A stretch of DNA of 64,000 nt from Kriegella sp963975415 (GTDB lineage: Bacteria > Bacteroidota > Bacteroidia > Flavobacteriales > Flavobacteriaceae). The DNA is taken from the NCBI RefSeq assembly GCF_963975415.1, contig NZ_CAXBGN010000006.1:248001-312000 (forward strand), given 5' to 3'. Shown in pieces: positions 35,244 to 43,897 of this stretch. Each line of letters opens with the position of its first letter. Positions within the stretch are counted from its first letter, which is position 1. The translations under genes were made by a program, and so were the position numbers. The notes beneath the pieces were generated by a model. It was not told the DNA's origin. It saw only the letters and a program-made list of their open reading frames with translations, and ran no database searches.

Positions 35244-35666
35244 AAAATTCTTCTATAATTTTAAAGAGTACCTCGGAACAAATTGAATTTCGATTATATA
35301 TTGCGACCGGAATAAGTTCATCATTGGGCACAATCCAAGGGTATGTGTTAGAATCACTTTATTAAAATCTACGGGTATGTCAATAGGAAAACGAATCTCT
35401 ATCTCCGTGCATTATTAATTTGTACATTCATTAGTACTCAAGTAAGGAAGTGAAAAATTCATACCATCGTAGCTTTTTGACATATCGCTCCATTACGTTA
35501 TTTACTTCTACATCTTGTGCCCATAAACTTTGTAATTATACAATGGATAATAATAGCAGGCCAAAATGTTTTCATTTTAGCGGATTTAACGAATTGTATT
35601 ATAATGAGGGGGGCTCTGTCTGATTTACAATATACTACTTTTCGTAAATTCGATAACCCATTCGAT
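35244..35666. other. 423-base stretch without a supported gene
   Basis: A plus-strand frame opening at 35517 runs into the antisense of the barrel gene and has no family-like composition. No clear terminator hairpin or TAnnTTTG element was identified. The sequence is AT-rich and probably holds the promoter of the acetyltransferase pair. Confidence 0.5.
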
Positions 35667-36446
35667 TTAAAAAGTATAGGTCACCCCAATATTCCACGAA
35701 AATCCGGGATTCGGCGAAATAGCAGTAACCACAGGTTGGTTGATTTGGGATGATAAAAAAAACGGAAATCTTTTATGGCCAATTCCGGCAACGCCGGAAA
35801 CAAAAAGGCTATCCGTATCACCATCTAAATTCAAGTAAAAAATTTGTGGAAAAAAGCTGTAATACAGTTTTTCTGATAGACGTAGTTTTGTAATGTTTCC
35901 AACCAATGATATAAAGTGCATTTGTTTCAACGAACCTTTATCAATACCTCGGCCTACGAAAACGGCCGATCCTAGACTGAATTTTTCTGAAAGCTTATAC
36001 GTTGGTACAAACTCAAAGACCACATAGCGCTCCGCTTTCGCGATGGTCTTTAGACCATTCTCAATGACTTCTGTATAACGATGCGAAATGCTCCAATTTG
36101 CCGACACCATTACATCAAAGTTCTTTTTGGCGTAGATTCGATACCGAAAACAACTATTCATAAACCATGGGTTACCTTCAGTGGAATAGGCAACCTCGGG
36201 ATCAAAACTGAACCTGTTCTTCCGCAGCGAAAAGAAACCCATGATTGCGGGCTTACCCAACGAAAAGGCTGGTACCCGTGAAATACCGTTGGTATTCAAA
36301 CCAATATTGCCAGAAAATTTGAAACCGTTACCGTCCTCTACTGGCACTTTCACAGCACTATCTGCTTGGCCATGTGTCACGAGCGAACAGCATAGCCAAA
36401 GCATAATTGGATACAATCGTATAAAACGTATGGTACGATTGCTCAT
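35667..36446 (-). CDS. Outer-membrane beta-barrel protein of unknown function
   Basis: Not recognised beyond its type. It has 259 residues with a signal peptide (RLYPIMLWLCCSLVTHG) and alternating hydrophobic-aromatic strands throughout (YVVFEFVPTYKLSEKFSLGSAVFVG), ending GFSWNIGVTYTF with a terminal Phe, as is common in outer-membrane barrels. It lies 49 bases after the cupin gene on the same strand and could be co-transcribed. Confidence 0.65.
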   Translation of the reverse strand: MSNRTIRFIRLYPIMLWLCCSLVTHGQADSAVKVPVEDGNGFKFSGNIGLNTNGISRVPAFSLGKPAIMGFFSLRKNRFSFDPEVAYSTEGNPWFMNSCFRYRIYAKKNFDVMVSANWSISHRYTEVIENGLKTIAKAERYVVFEFVPTYKLSEKFSLGSAVFVGRGIDKGSLKQMHFISLVGNITKLRLSEKLYYSFFPQIFYLNLDGDTDSLFVSGVAGIGHKRFPFFLSSQINQPVVTAISPNPGFSWNIGVTYTF

Positions 36447-36495
36447 TTTCTTCGGTTGTTATTTATTCCTTCGTAGTATATTCACTATTACTCTT

Positions 36496-36864
36496 CTAGT
36501 TGGCCATTTTTTTACCAACATGGGTAATCACTTCGTCGAATTCTTTTGATGGACTAAAATCGATTAGTTTTACATCTTCTTCTACTATGGCCGTATGTCC
36601 GGCAGGCCAATAGAAAACTTCCCCGGCACTTACGGTCTCTTCTTTTCCGTCGTCATATTTGACCAATATCTTTCCTTCGGTAATATAACCCCAATGGGGG
36701 CAATGACAGCTATCATTGTTTAACCCCTGTAATAAAGGAGTGAAATCGGTTCCTTTTGGCAATTCGTTAAAGCATACGGTCATACCACCATAGTTGGGCA
36801 ACGCACGCATTATAGTACCGGGAGCTTCCATGGTAACTGGAATGTCTTTTTTGTCGATTTTCAT
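36496..36864 (-). CDS. Small cupin-domain protein
   Basis: A 122-residue single-domain cupin. The beta-barrel metal site is suggested by CHCPHWGYITEGKILVKYDDG (cupin motif 1 in a variant form) and by YWPAGHTAIVEED (motif 2 with His). It may be a small dioxygenase, isomerase or binding protein. It stands in a run of minus-strand genes with two methyltransferases and a SnoaL-like protein, which might be an accessory pathway, but nothing here names its substrate. Confidence 0.8.
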   Translation of the reverse strand: MKIDKKDIPVTMEAPGTIMRALPNYGGMTVCFNELPKGTDFTPLLQGLNNDSCHCPHWGYITEGKILVKYDDGKEETVSAGEVFYWPAGHTAIVEEDVKLIDFSPSKEFDEVITHVGKKMAN

Positions 36865-37000
36865 ACTATTTGAATTTTAAATTGTTTTTAAGGGAAGTCT
36901 TCACGACCATCGGTTTTCACCCTTAATCAAAGGTATATGGTGTTCATGAACCATTTTCCCATCGTCTGTATTCACTGATAATAGTGTTATAAGTAACTCA

Positions 37001-37864
37001 TTAGTTGAACGGTTTTTGTCCTATTCCGACGACCAATTCACAAGGTCCGGAAAACCCATTATCGGTTTCAAATTTTGACAGTTCATCCTCGATCTCTTGC
37101 CAAGCAGCTGCTTTTTCTTCAGCCGATAATCCTCCTAACATCTGGTGTAATGCTGCAAACGATTCATACTCAAAGCGCACACAATCTTTTGCCGTCTCCA
37201 TCAACACTGGGGCATCTACAAATTTAGATTCCACGTTAATAAATCCTGCTTGCTTAAATGCGTTATCCAATACACCTTTGTTTCCAAGACTAAAAGGTCC
37301 GGGTTGGCCTGCTAAGGGAGGAGGAAGTTGGGCACGTCTTCTAATGATAGAAACCGGAGTGGAAAAAAACTTGTTCTTATCTACGGTAGAATAGACGATC
37401 GCCGCCACAAAGCCACCTGGTTTAAGGACACGTAGCATTTCTTTTAGCGCTTTTTGCTGGTCGGGAAAAAAGATCAGCCCTACTCGTGAAATAACGGTAT
37501 CGAAAGAATTATCGGGTAGGGTTAAATTTTCACCATCCATTTCTTTGGTTTCTATGTTACCCAACCCATGGTCCTGTGCAAGTTCTAAGGCAAATTCAAG
37601 TATTTTCGGAGCCAAATCAGTTGCTAACACATATCCGTTAGGCCCAACCCTCTTGGCAGCGGTTATGGATTGCTCACCTGCACCGGCAGCGATATCCAAA
37701 ACCCGCTGGCCTTCTTTTACCTGCGCCATATCAAGCATTAGGTCGGTTGCGGGACCAAGCCAACTTTTTAAGGTAGGATGCCAACGGTGCCACGCTTCTG
37801 CTGCGGTTTGCCATTGCTCTCTCGTAGTTGTTTTATAATGTTTAGGCTCGAAAACTTTTTCCAT
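37001..37864 (-). CDS. SAM-dependent methyltransferase, UbiE-like
   Basis: A 287-residue class I methyltransferase. Motif I is VLDIAAGAGEQSI at about 55-67, followed by YVLATDLAPKILEFA and the post-I region with MDGENLTLPDNSFDTVISRVGLIFF. The C-terminal part differs from the quinone enzyme UbiE/MenG. It probably methylates a small molecule. It is preceded by a 175-base gap with no clear promoter, so its transcription start is not assigned. Confidence 0.85.
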   Translation of the reverse strand: MEKVFEPKHYKTTTREQWQTAAEAWHRWHPTLKSWLGPATDLMLDMAQVKEGQRVLDIAAGAGEQSITAAKRVGPNGYVLATDLAPKILEFALELAQDHGLGNIETKEMDGENLTLPDNSFDTVISRVGLIFFPDQQKALKEMLRVLKPGGFVAAIVYSTVDKNKFFSTPVSIIRRRAQLPPPLAGQPGPFSLGNKGVLDNAFKQAGFINVESKFVDAPVLMETAKDCVRFEYESFAALHQMLGGLSAEEKAAAWQEIEDELSKFETDNGFSGPCELVVGIGQKPFN

Positions 37865-38039
37865 AATTTTTTTATTTAATTGGTTAATAGCTTACTACTT
37901 TTGTGTCGAATTTTTTATAGGAGGAATCGTTTTGTTACCTATTCAAAATATGCAAATCTCAAATTCAAAGAAAGAGATTTTGGCTAAGGCCAACGAAATC
38001 AGCCTAAGAGATGTTTGGTCAAAAGCCTCCTTACATTGG

Positions 38040-38537
38040 TTATTCTTTCACTTCTTCGTTTAGAGGCGCCATATGCTCATGGGTAATTTTCCAACCTTTA
38101 TCGGTTTTGATAAAAAGTAGGGTGCCCTGCATTTTAAAGTGATACGCTTCTTCCCCAATTTTGAATTTAAAATTGGAATGGAAGGTAGCGTTTGCCACAT
38201 CGCCGCCGTAAACATTGATGCTCAGATTATTCCAATCCCATTTTTCTACTTCGGTTATAGCGCCTAGAAAGTTGCGTTCAAATTCCTCGTTCTCCTTTGA
38301 ACCTTGTCTTTTTCCTCCCAGTTCGAACTCGGTAAATTTTGGGCCATACGCATGGAAGGAAATTAATTTATCGATTTTATTCTTTCGGATGCTTTTTTCA
38401 ATTTCATCCAAAACTTTTTTGACTTCCTTTTTAGCATCGGGATATTCTTGGTTTAATGCTGAATCACCCTGACCCTTTGCGAATACTGCGGTTAACAAAA
38501 GGATTATTACGATACTTCGTGTATTTTTCATTTTCAC
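38040..38537 (-). CDS. Exported SnoaL/NTF2-like protein
   Basis: A 165-residue protein with a signal peptide (RSIVIILLLTAVFAKGQ) and an NTF2/SnoaL-like alpha+beta domain: EYPDAKKEVKKVLDEIEKSIR helix, then ISFHAYGPKFTEF, and the final strands FKMQGTLLFIKTDKGWKITHEHM. This fold is used by isomerases and by binding proteins; no catalytic set is evident. A second ATG at 38531 would give a slightly shorter signal peptide. Confidence 0.72.
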   Translation of the reverse strand: MKMKNTRSIVIILLLTAVFAKGQGDSALNQEYPDAKKEVKKVLDEIEKSIRKNKIDKLISFHAYGPKFTEFELGGKRQGSKENEEFERNFLGAITEVEKWDWNNLSINVYGGDVANATFHSNFKFKIGEEAYHFKMQGTLLFIKTDKGWKITHEHMAPLNEEVKE

Positions 38538-38602
38538 GTATTTAATGAATTGTTTAAATTTTAGTCTTGATATTTAATCGGTAGCTGACCGTAATCCAAA
38601 CT

Positions 38603-39658
38603 TTAAATTTTTGCTTCCAAAATCAAATTAAAAGGCGTTTCCGTAGCTCTGCGAAATCGGGAAAACCCACCTGCAGTCGCAACATCCCGCAAACGTTTCT
38701 CTCCTGCTTGTGCTCCCAAAGCCAACCCTACTTCTTGATTTAAGGAACAGGGCGTGCAAAGGGTTGTTGAAAAGGCATAAAACGCCCTCCCGACAGGATT
38801 AAGGTTTTCTTCTAGGGCATCATGCGCAAAAGGTTCTACAATCATACAGGTACCGTCGGGTTTTAAGGCTTGCTTTACATGCCCACAGGCACCGATGGGA
38901 TCGCCCATATCGTGTAGGCAGTCAAAGAAGGCGATAAAGTCATAGTTTTCCCCGGGGAATGTTTTGGCGGTCGATACTTCAAAGGAAACATTATTTATGC
39001 CTTCCTCTTTCGCTTTTTGCCTAGCGTGTTCAATGGATTTGTCATGGTAATCGTACCCGATAAAGGTAGAGTTGGGATAGGCCTTTGCCATGATAATGGT
39101 GGAAGTTGCATGTCCGCAACCGATATCGGCCACTTTGGCACCGCTTTTCAATTTGGCCTCGACACCCTCTAGCGAAGGAATCCAGGAGGAAATCAAATTA
39201 GCTTCATACGACGGACTAAAAAACTTTTCGGTACCGCAGAACAGACAGGTGTTGTGGTCGCCCCAAGCAACACCTTCGCCGGTTTGAAAGGCTGTTTCCA
39301 TTTTGGGCGCATCGTGGTAGACCGATGTAATGGCATAAAAGGCCCCGGTCATAAATACCGGACTCTCAGGGTTGCCGAAAACTGCCGCCTGTTCCGGGGT
39401 CATAGAAAAGCTTTTGCCATTCGCATCATAGCTCACATAGCCTGAAGCCGCTTGCGCGGACAGCCATTCGCGCACGTATCTTTCGGAAGTATCGGTTTCA
39501 TCGGCCAATTCGGTAGAATTCATCGGCCCCGATTGCGCCAGGCACTTGTAAAGCCCGAGTTTGTCACCCAACATGACTAAAGGGCCGTTGGCCGCAGCGC
39601 CCATTTCCGTTACTACTTTTCCTAATAGTTCATTTAATTTTTCTTCGTTTAGTTCCAT
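38603..39658 (-). CDS. Methyltransferase with N-terminal winged-helix domain
   Basis: A 351-residue enzyme of the O-methyltransferase-like group. The N-terminal part (about 15-100) is a winged-helix dimerisation domain (LGDKLGLYKCLAQ, STELADETDTSERYVREWLSAQ). The catalytic domain has VADIGCGHATSTIIMA, SFIGYD-like FIGYDYHDKSIEHA and a Cys-rich late segment FSTTLCTPCSLNQEVG. Such proteins often act on small molecules in secondary metabolism or detoxification. It is first in a minus-strand run with the SnoaL-like and second methyltransferase genes. Confidence 0.82.
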   Translation of the reverse strand: MELNEEKLNELLGKVVTEMGAAANGPLVMLGDKLGLYKCLAQSGPMNSTELADETDTSERYVREWLSAQAASGYVSYDANGKSFSMTPEQAAVFGNPESPVFMTGAFYAITSVYHDAPKMETAFQTGEGVAWGDHNTCLFCGTEKFFSPSYEANLISSWIPSLEGVEAKLKSGAKVADIGCGHATSTIIMAKAYPNSTFIGYDYHDKSIEHARQKAKEEGINNVSFEVSTAKTFPGENYDFIAFFDCLHDMGDPIGACGHVKQALKPDGTCMIVEPFAHDALEENLNPVGRAFYAFSTTLCTPCSLNQEVGLALGAQAGEKRLRDVATAGGFSRFRRATETPFNLILEAKI

Positions 39659-39755
39659 AATTTGTAATTTTTAAATGGATAATTAATCGTTGCTATACCT
39701 GGGAACTAAAGCGTTTTAGAATTCGGAGGGTTATAGTCAAATCATATTATCCTGT

Positions 39756-39763
39756 TATCTTTG
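39756..39763 (+). promoter_or_regulatory. -7 promoter element, leaderless geometry
   Basis: TATCTTTG matches TAnnTTTG, and an ATG follows at 39770 after six bases, the same geometry as at 2794/2808. It is the best support for the small ORF downstream. Confidence 0.4.
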
Positions 39764-39769
39764 ACCTAC

Positions 39770-40033
39770 ATGGTCAAAATTGATTTTGGTAAAGATGGAA
39801 ACAAACTACAAGTATCACATAACAAGCATGTTGCATCCTTGTTAAGTCTTGGTCCAACTATTGAAATTATGGTGCAGAGGCTTTCAATCATGTTGAATCA
39901 CTCCGTACCTCTCAGGTATACTCAAGTCCTTGAAGGTGTTCCAGTGTTGGATGACCGATCTAAATATAAAAGTTTTGAAAAAGCCAATTACTGTATAAAT
40001 CAGCCATTATATGGAAAATCGTTCGGTCAATAA
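39770..40033 (+). CDS. Possible small protein of unknown function
   Basis: An 87-residue frame starting MVKIDFGKDGNKLQVSHNK. No family is recognised and no signal or membrane segment is seen. It is supported only by the promoter element six bases before its ATG and by lying in a gap between divergent transcription units. Its last 27 bases overlap the end of the convergent AraC gene. It may be a real orphan gene or a chance frame. Confidence 0.3.
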   Translation: MVKIDFGKDGNKLQVSHNKHVASLLSLGPTIEIMVQRLSIMLNHSVPLRYTQVLEGVPVLDDRSKYKSFEKANYCINQPLYGKSFGQ

Positions 40034-40882
40034 ATAATTTTCGGTAAGTACGTTGGTATCTTTCCTGAAAGAGGAGGGAGGTAGATTGGCCTTTTCGCGA
40101 AAGGCCCTGGAGAGATGTGCGGTATCATAATATCCGGCTTTGAACGCAATTTCATTGAGACTTGCCTGAGGGTATCTTTGTATCAAGCGTACGGCATGTT
40201 CAATCTGCCAAATTTTCGAATAGGCCTGTGCCGAAAGTCCTACCTTGAGAAGAAAATTTCGGTTCAATGTACGTTCACTCATGCAAAACCGGGAAGACAG
40301 TTCACGGATTCCAACACATCCATTTCTATTCTTTATAAAATTTACGGCGTGATAGATAGGATCTTTGATATATTCAGACTTTTCGGGAAGAATTGACGTA
40401 AAAAATTGCCTAAGACTTTTACTATTCAGGGAATCGATCTTTTCTGATGTTTCGACATTCATCAACAGGTGGCCTTTCGATTCAAGGACATCGCTGATTC
40501 GGACTTGTTTATCTACGATTTCGCACATAGGTATGTGGAGAATATAATAGCCAATAACCGGATGGATCTTTATGGCGTATCCCAAACATTTACCCCTCTG
40601 TTCCAATTCAAGGGCACCCTCTGAAAATAGACCGGAAATATAGAGTTTGTTCGTGGTAGCCCATGTGTTGTCGTAATTGACAATCCTGTTCTTAAAACTG
40701 TTTCCCATATAAAGATTCAGAACGAGATCCCCGCTACGCGGAAAAATACTTTTGTGCGTACCAAAAATATGCATACCAACAAGGCCGTAAGGTATCCGGT
40801 AGTCCCTTACTTTAAACAATCCAAAATGGAAATCTAAATCAGGTGTGGAAGACACTATGGTTTTTTCGTCTCGAGGGTTCAT
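40007..40882 (-). CDS. AraC-family transcriptional regulator
   Basis: A 291-residue regulator with an N-terminal ligand or sensor domain without known family features (FHFGLFKVRDYRIPYGLVGMH) and a C-terminal AraC helix-turn-helix pair at about 190-285. The first helix-turn-helix is in IRELSSRFCMSERTLNRNF and the second in SLNEIAFKAGYYDTAHLSRAFR. Immediately upstream of its ATG lies the 13-base sequence shared with the MarR operator, so it may be controlled by that regulator. Its targets are unknown; the adjacent methyltransferase run is a possibility. Confidence 0.9.
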   Translation of the reverse strand: MNPRDEKTIVSSTPDLDFHFGLFKVRDYRIPYGLVGMHIFGTHKSIFPRSGDLVLNLYMGNSFKNRIVNYDNTWATTNKLYISGLFSEGALELEQRGKCLGYAIKIHPVIGYYILHIPMCEIVDKQVRISDVLESKGHLLMNVETSEKIDSLNSKSLRQFFTSILPEKSEYIKDPIYHAVNFIKNRNGCVGIRELSSRFCMSERTLNRNFLLKVGLSAQAYSKIWQIEHAVRLIQRYPQASLNEIAFKAGYYDTAHLSRAFREKANLPPSSFRKDTNVLTENYLLTERFSI

Positions 40883-40885
40883 ATA

Positions 40886-40898
40886 ACCTAACTATTTG
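40886..40898 (-). promoter_or_regulatory. Candidate MarR half-site upstream of the AraC gene
   Basis: ACCTAACTATTTG (plus strand) is identical over 13 bases to 43848-43860 in the operator of the marR-type gene. It lies 4-16 bases before the AraC start codon. The other half of the palindrome is not well preserved here. Confidence 0.45.
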
Positions 40899-40969
40899 AA
40901 ACCGTTATTCAACTTCGATTGAAGGCAAATCCAAGGATTCAATGCCATTCGTTTATTTAAGATACGCTT

Positions 40970-42946
40970 TTAATTCGAATTGGAACTTTTCGGCGGTAAT
41001 CCAATATCCGAAAACCCTACCTTATCATACAGTTCTTTGTATCTGGCATCGTTTCTTATCGGGGTCAAAAGAGGTTCTTCCCGTAGCCAAGTCATTTCTA
41101 CTTCGTGTCTGTCGTACGACTTTTGTAGCCACTCAAAAGCTTTTTCGTAATCTTTTATATGAGAATAGTAAAGTGCGATGAACCAAGCTGGACTGCCCGA
41201 AGTGCCCTTTACATACCTTTGGTGTAGTTCGGCCAAATGATCTGCGGCTTCATCATGATTTCCATCCATCTTGGCGTATATCGCATTAAACCAAACTAAA
41301 ATGGGAGGATAATCGGGGAATCTGGTCAATATTCTATTCAGTTGTTGTCTTGATTTTTGATACTCTGCTAGATAGTAATACAATTTTACGGATTCTCTCA
41401 AATAGAACCAGTTATCGCTATACAAGGGATCCACGCTTTCCAACAAGTCTTTTATTTCGTCTGTTTTACCAAGTAACATGAGAGCCTCTGCCTTAAACAG
41501 AAAATAAATTCCTACGGTAGGGTCAGCCGAAATTTGTGTGTCCAATGCCGCTATGGCCTCTTTATATCTTCCCGTTTTGATGGGATAGTCTGCTTTGATT
41601 GCAGGTGTTTTATCGACATAAGATTGCTTTGATATTCTTTGGTAGTAAGGCTCCACCAATTCAAAATTCCAGTCATAATAAAAATAGCCCGTATATAATT
41701 CTTCTTCAATACCTAGGTTGGTGCTATCGATTGTTAAGGCCTTTTTCAATAGTTTTTTGGCTTTTTCCCAGGCTTCTTGTTCGTCATGGATGCCCCAAAC
41801 CAATCCGCCAAAACTCCAAATACTAGCCAAACCAACATAGGCTTCCACAAAATTGGAATCTTGTGCAATGGCTTTTTCATACAAGGGAATTGCGTGTGCA
41901 TAGGCCGTTTTGCTGGCCTTGTTTCTTTGAAATTCTGCTTGTAGATAAAGGGTATAGGCATGTTTGTTCGCGGTGGGCACTTTTTGTATGGCGTCAAATT
42001 CGTTATCCGAAATGGCCACATTCATATTATTGGCGATACCCTCGACCACATCGGCCTGTATCTTGAAAATCTCGTCGCTTTTCCATTCTTTGATGTACTC
42101 TTCCGACCAGAGATGGTCGTTCGAGTGGCCATCGATCAGTTGTAGGTTTATTTTGATTTGGTTGCCTGAAATTTGAAGATTGCCCTGCAACATTCTTGCT
42201 ACCCCTAATTCAGTTGCAATTTCTTTAGTCGTATTATCGGTTTCCTTATAGTTTAGTATAGACATGAATGGAATTACCTTTTCTAGTGAACTGATTTTGG
42301 CAAGCCTTGAAATAATGGCATCCGTCATACCATCAGAGATATAATCCAAATCAGGATTTCCCGTCAAGTTTTTAAGGGGCATTACGGCAATCGACTTCTC
42401 GCCTTCAGTGGGTTGGATCTGGCCTATCTGTTCATTTTCCTTAAAAGTTGTGCTGTACAAATATGCGGCTACAGATATCATTGCTATAATAACCAAGGCA
42501 ATCCAAAGCGTTCTTTTTTTTGTTCCCGTTTTTTCGGTCGCAGCACTTGCACCTTGTATAAGCCCTTCGATTTCCACGTTATTTCTCAATTTGACTTCCC
42601 CTGGAGTAAAGCCATAAAATTTATGGAAACAAGTATTGAAATAGGTGGGGCTACTGAAGCCCACCCGATAGGCCGTTTCGGATGCCGTTACCTCCTCTCG
42701 CTTAAGAATATCCAAAGCTCTTTTTAATCGGTATTCCCTTATAAATTGGCTTGTAGAAATGCCAAGGTGTTTGTGTAGTTTCCGATGAAGGCTCGATCGG
42801 CTCATTCCCATCGATTGGGCAAGACTGTCGATCCCGAATTGTTCATTGTTCAGATTAGCCTCGATTTCATCCTTTAGCTTTTCGACCAACATATCTTGAG
42901 AGGATTTTTCCTTAAATCTTATAGATAAATTGCTGCCCGTACTCAT
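40970..42946 (-). CDS. Membrane-anchored AraC-type regulator with TolB-like and TPR domains
   Basis: A 658-residue one-component regulator. Residues about 20-120 form an AraC helix-turn-helix pair (FGIDSLAQSMGMSRSSLHRKL, VTASETAYRVGFSSPTYF). One transmembrane helix follows at about 145-165 (TLWIALVIIAMISVAAYLY). A TolB N-like/adenylate-cyclase-associated domain (about 185-300, KSIAVMPLKNLTGNPDLDYISDGM) comes next, then TPR repeats to about 640. The DNA-binding part is inside the cell and the TPR part outside, so an external signal may act across the membrane. Ligand unknown. Confidence 0.85.
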   Translation of the reverse strand: MSTGSNLSIRFKEKSSQDMLVEKLKDEIEANLNNEQFGIDSLAQSMGMSRSSLHRKLHKHLGISTSQFIREYRLKRALDILKREEVTASETAYRVGFSSPTYFNTCFHKFYGFTPGEVKLRNNVEIEGLIQGASAATEKTGTKKRTLWIALVIIAMISVAAYLYSTTFKENEQIGQIQPTEGEKSIAVMPLKNLTGNPDLDYISDGMTDAIISRLAKISSLEKVIPFMSILNYKETDNTTKEIATELGVARMLQGNLQISGNQIKINLQLIDGHSNDHLWSEEYIKEWKSDEIFKIQADVVEGIANNMNVAISDNEFDAIQKVPTANKHAYTLYLQAEFQRNKASKTAYAHAIPLYEKAIAQDSNFVEAYVGLASIWSFGGLVWGIHDEQEAWEKAKKLLKKALTIDSTNLGIEEELYTGYFYYDWNFELVEPYYQRISKQSYVDKTPAIKADYPIKTGRYKEAIAALDTQISADPTVGIYFLFKAEALMLLGKTDEIKDLLESVDPLYSDNWFYLRESVKLYYYLAEYQKSRQQLNRILTRFPDYPPILVWFNAIYAKMDGNHDEAADHLAELHQRYVKGTSGSPAWFIALYYSHIKDYEKAFEWLQKSYDRHEVEMTWLREEPLLTPIRNDARYKELYDKVGFSDIGLPPKSSNSN

Positions 42947-43217
42947 AACCGTGTAGAATTGTATTATTGGGGACAGTTCAAGGTAAGAAAATTAATTTTA
43001 TAGTTCGGCAAAAGACAGTTGAGTGCCACAAAAATCAAATGCCATTACCAAATTTTAATTCATCGATAATTAGAAATGTATCAATGTAAATTTGTGAAGT
43101 CCTTCGAGAAGTATGTGCGAAAATTGACCCTGCCAAGTAGGTTCGCGGTAGAAATGAAAAGAAGTTTTTTGTTGCTTTATAGGAGAAAGCCAGCATGGCA
43201 AGAGAAATTGTGGGTTT

Positions 43218-43817
43218 CTACGTACCCACCTCATGCTCTGGGCAATCAATGCGTATGTCTTTGGAATAAAGCGGCTTTTTAAGCAAACCGCAGTGATCAC
43301 TGTCAGGGCCCTCTTGGTAAAACCTGCAGGAAAAACACATCCGCTGCACCGTAATAATACCTGCCTTGTTCAATTTCTCGATAAGCTCCAATAAGCTTTG
43401 GAACATTATTTCTTTTTGTTCTTTGGAAAAGGTATGGATCGGTTTTTCTATGGCGCCGGCAAACGAACTGGTCTTAGATACGATTTCTCTTCCTTTTTCG
43501 GTGAGATAAATGGAATAGCTTCGGGTATCGGAAGCATCCGTTTCCTTAAAAATGAGCTGTTTTTTGGTCAAGAGGCGTACCGTCTCACTGATGGTGGCCT
43601 TGTTGACATTGAACTCACGGGCTAAATAGTTCACCTTGCATTGTTCAGGGGAATGAAATTTTAAGAACAGCAAAAGTTGCAATTGCAGAGGGGTAAGGGC
43701 ATTCTCCTTGCCTTCTTGCCAAAGGAGTACCCTGAAAGCTTCTGAAATGCGTTCGAGGGCGACTACGATCTTGCCTTCTATGCTCTTACTTTGGTAACCA
43801 GGGTCAAAGGTGTCCAT
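43218..43817 (-). CDS. MarR-type regulator with C-terminal four-cysteine cluster
   Basis: A 199-residue regulator. The winged helix-turn-helix (about 40-120) shows LTPLQLQLLLFLKFH, VNYLAREFNVNKATISETVRLLTKKQLI and DTRSYSIYLTEKG. After a helical linker the C-terminus has C161-F-S-C164, C176 and C192 (with His175 and His195), which could hold a zinc ion or an iron-sulfur cluster and make the protein redox- or metal-responsive. Its operator candidate overlaps its own promoter and resembles that of the adjacent glutaredoxin-like gene. Confidence 0.88.
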   Translation of the reverse strand: MDTFDPGYQSKSIEGKIVVALERISEAFRVLLWQEGKENALTPLQLQLLLFLKFHSPEQCKVNYLAREFNVNKATISETVRLLTKKQLIFKETDASDTRSYSIYLTEKGREIVSKTSSFAGAIEKPIHTFSKEQKEIMFQSLLELIEKLNKAGIITVQRMCFSCRFYQEGPDSDHCGLLKKPLYSKDIRIDCPEHEVGT

Positions 43818-43821
43818 AATT

Positions 43822-43864
43822 CAAAATTAACCCCAAACGATTAGTTTACCTAACTATTTGGGGT
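43822..43864 (-). promoter_or_regulatory. Promoter and palindromic operator of the marR-type gene
   Basis: On the minus strand TAATTTTG (43829-43822) fits TAnnTTTG and lies four bases before the ATG. Directly upstream, 43830-43844 and 43850-43864 form 15-base arms with 12 matches: ACCCCAAA and TTAG against CTAA and TTTGGGGT, around a five-base spacer. Confidence 0.7.
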
Positions 43865-43897
43865 AAAAAATAGATTGTAATTAAGGGCAGGGTGTAA

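Noticed and set aside
35517..35753. Plus-strand frame of 78 codons in the gap before the barrel gene
   Set aside because: Its second half is antisense to a well-supported barrel gene, the composition is not protein-like, and no promoter element fits it.
37896..38063. TACTTTTG element followed by a 37-codon plus-strand ORF starting at 37950
   Set aside because: The distance of 46 bases is not the leaderless one, and the ORF ends inside the antisense of the SnoaL-like gene; likely chance.
43210..43229. GTGGGT / ACCCAC hairpin over the stop codon of the marR-type gene as a terminator
   Set aside because: Only six pairs and no proper U run in the minus-strand direction.
43076..43282. Plus-strand frame of 68 codons between the MarR and TPR regulator genes
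   Set aside because: It runs antisense into the end of the marR-type gene and has no recognisable family or promoter.
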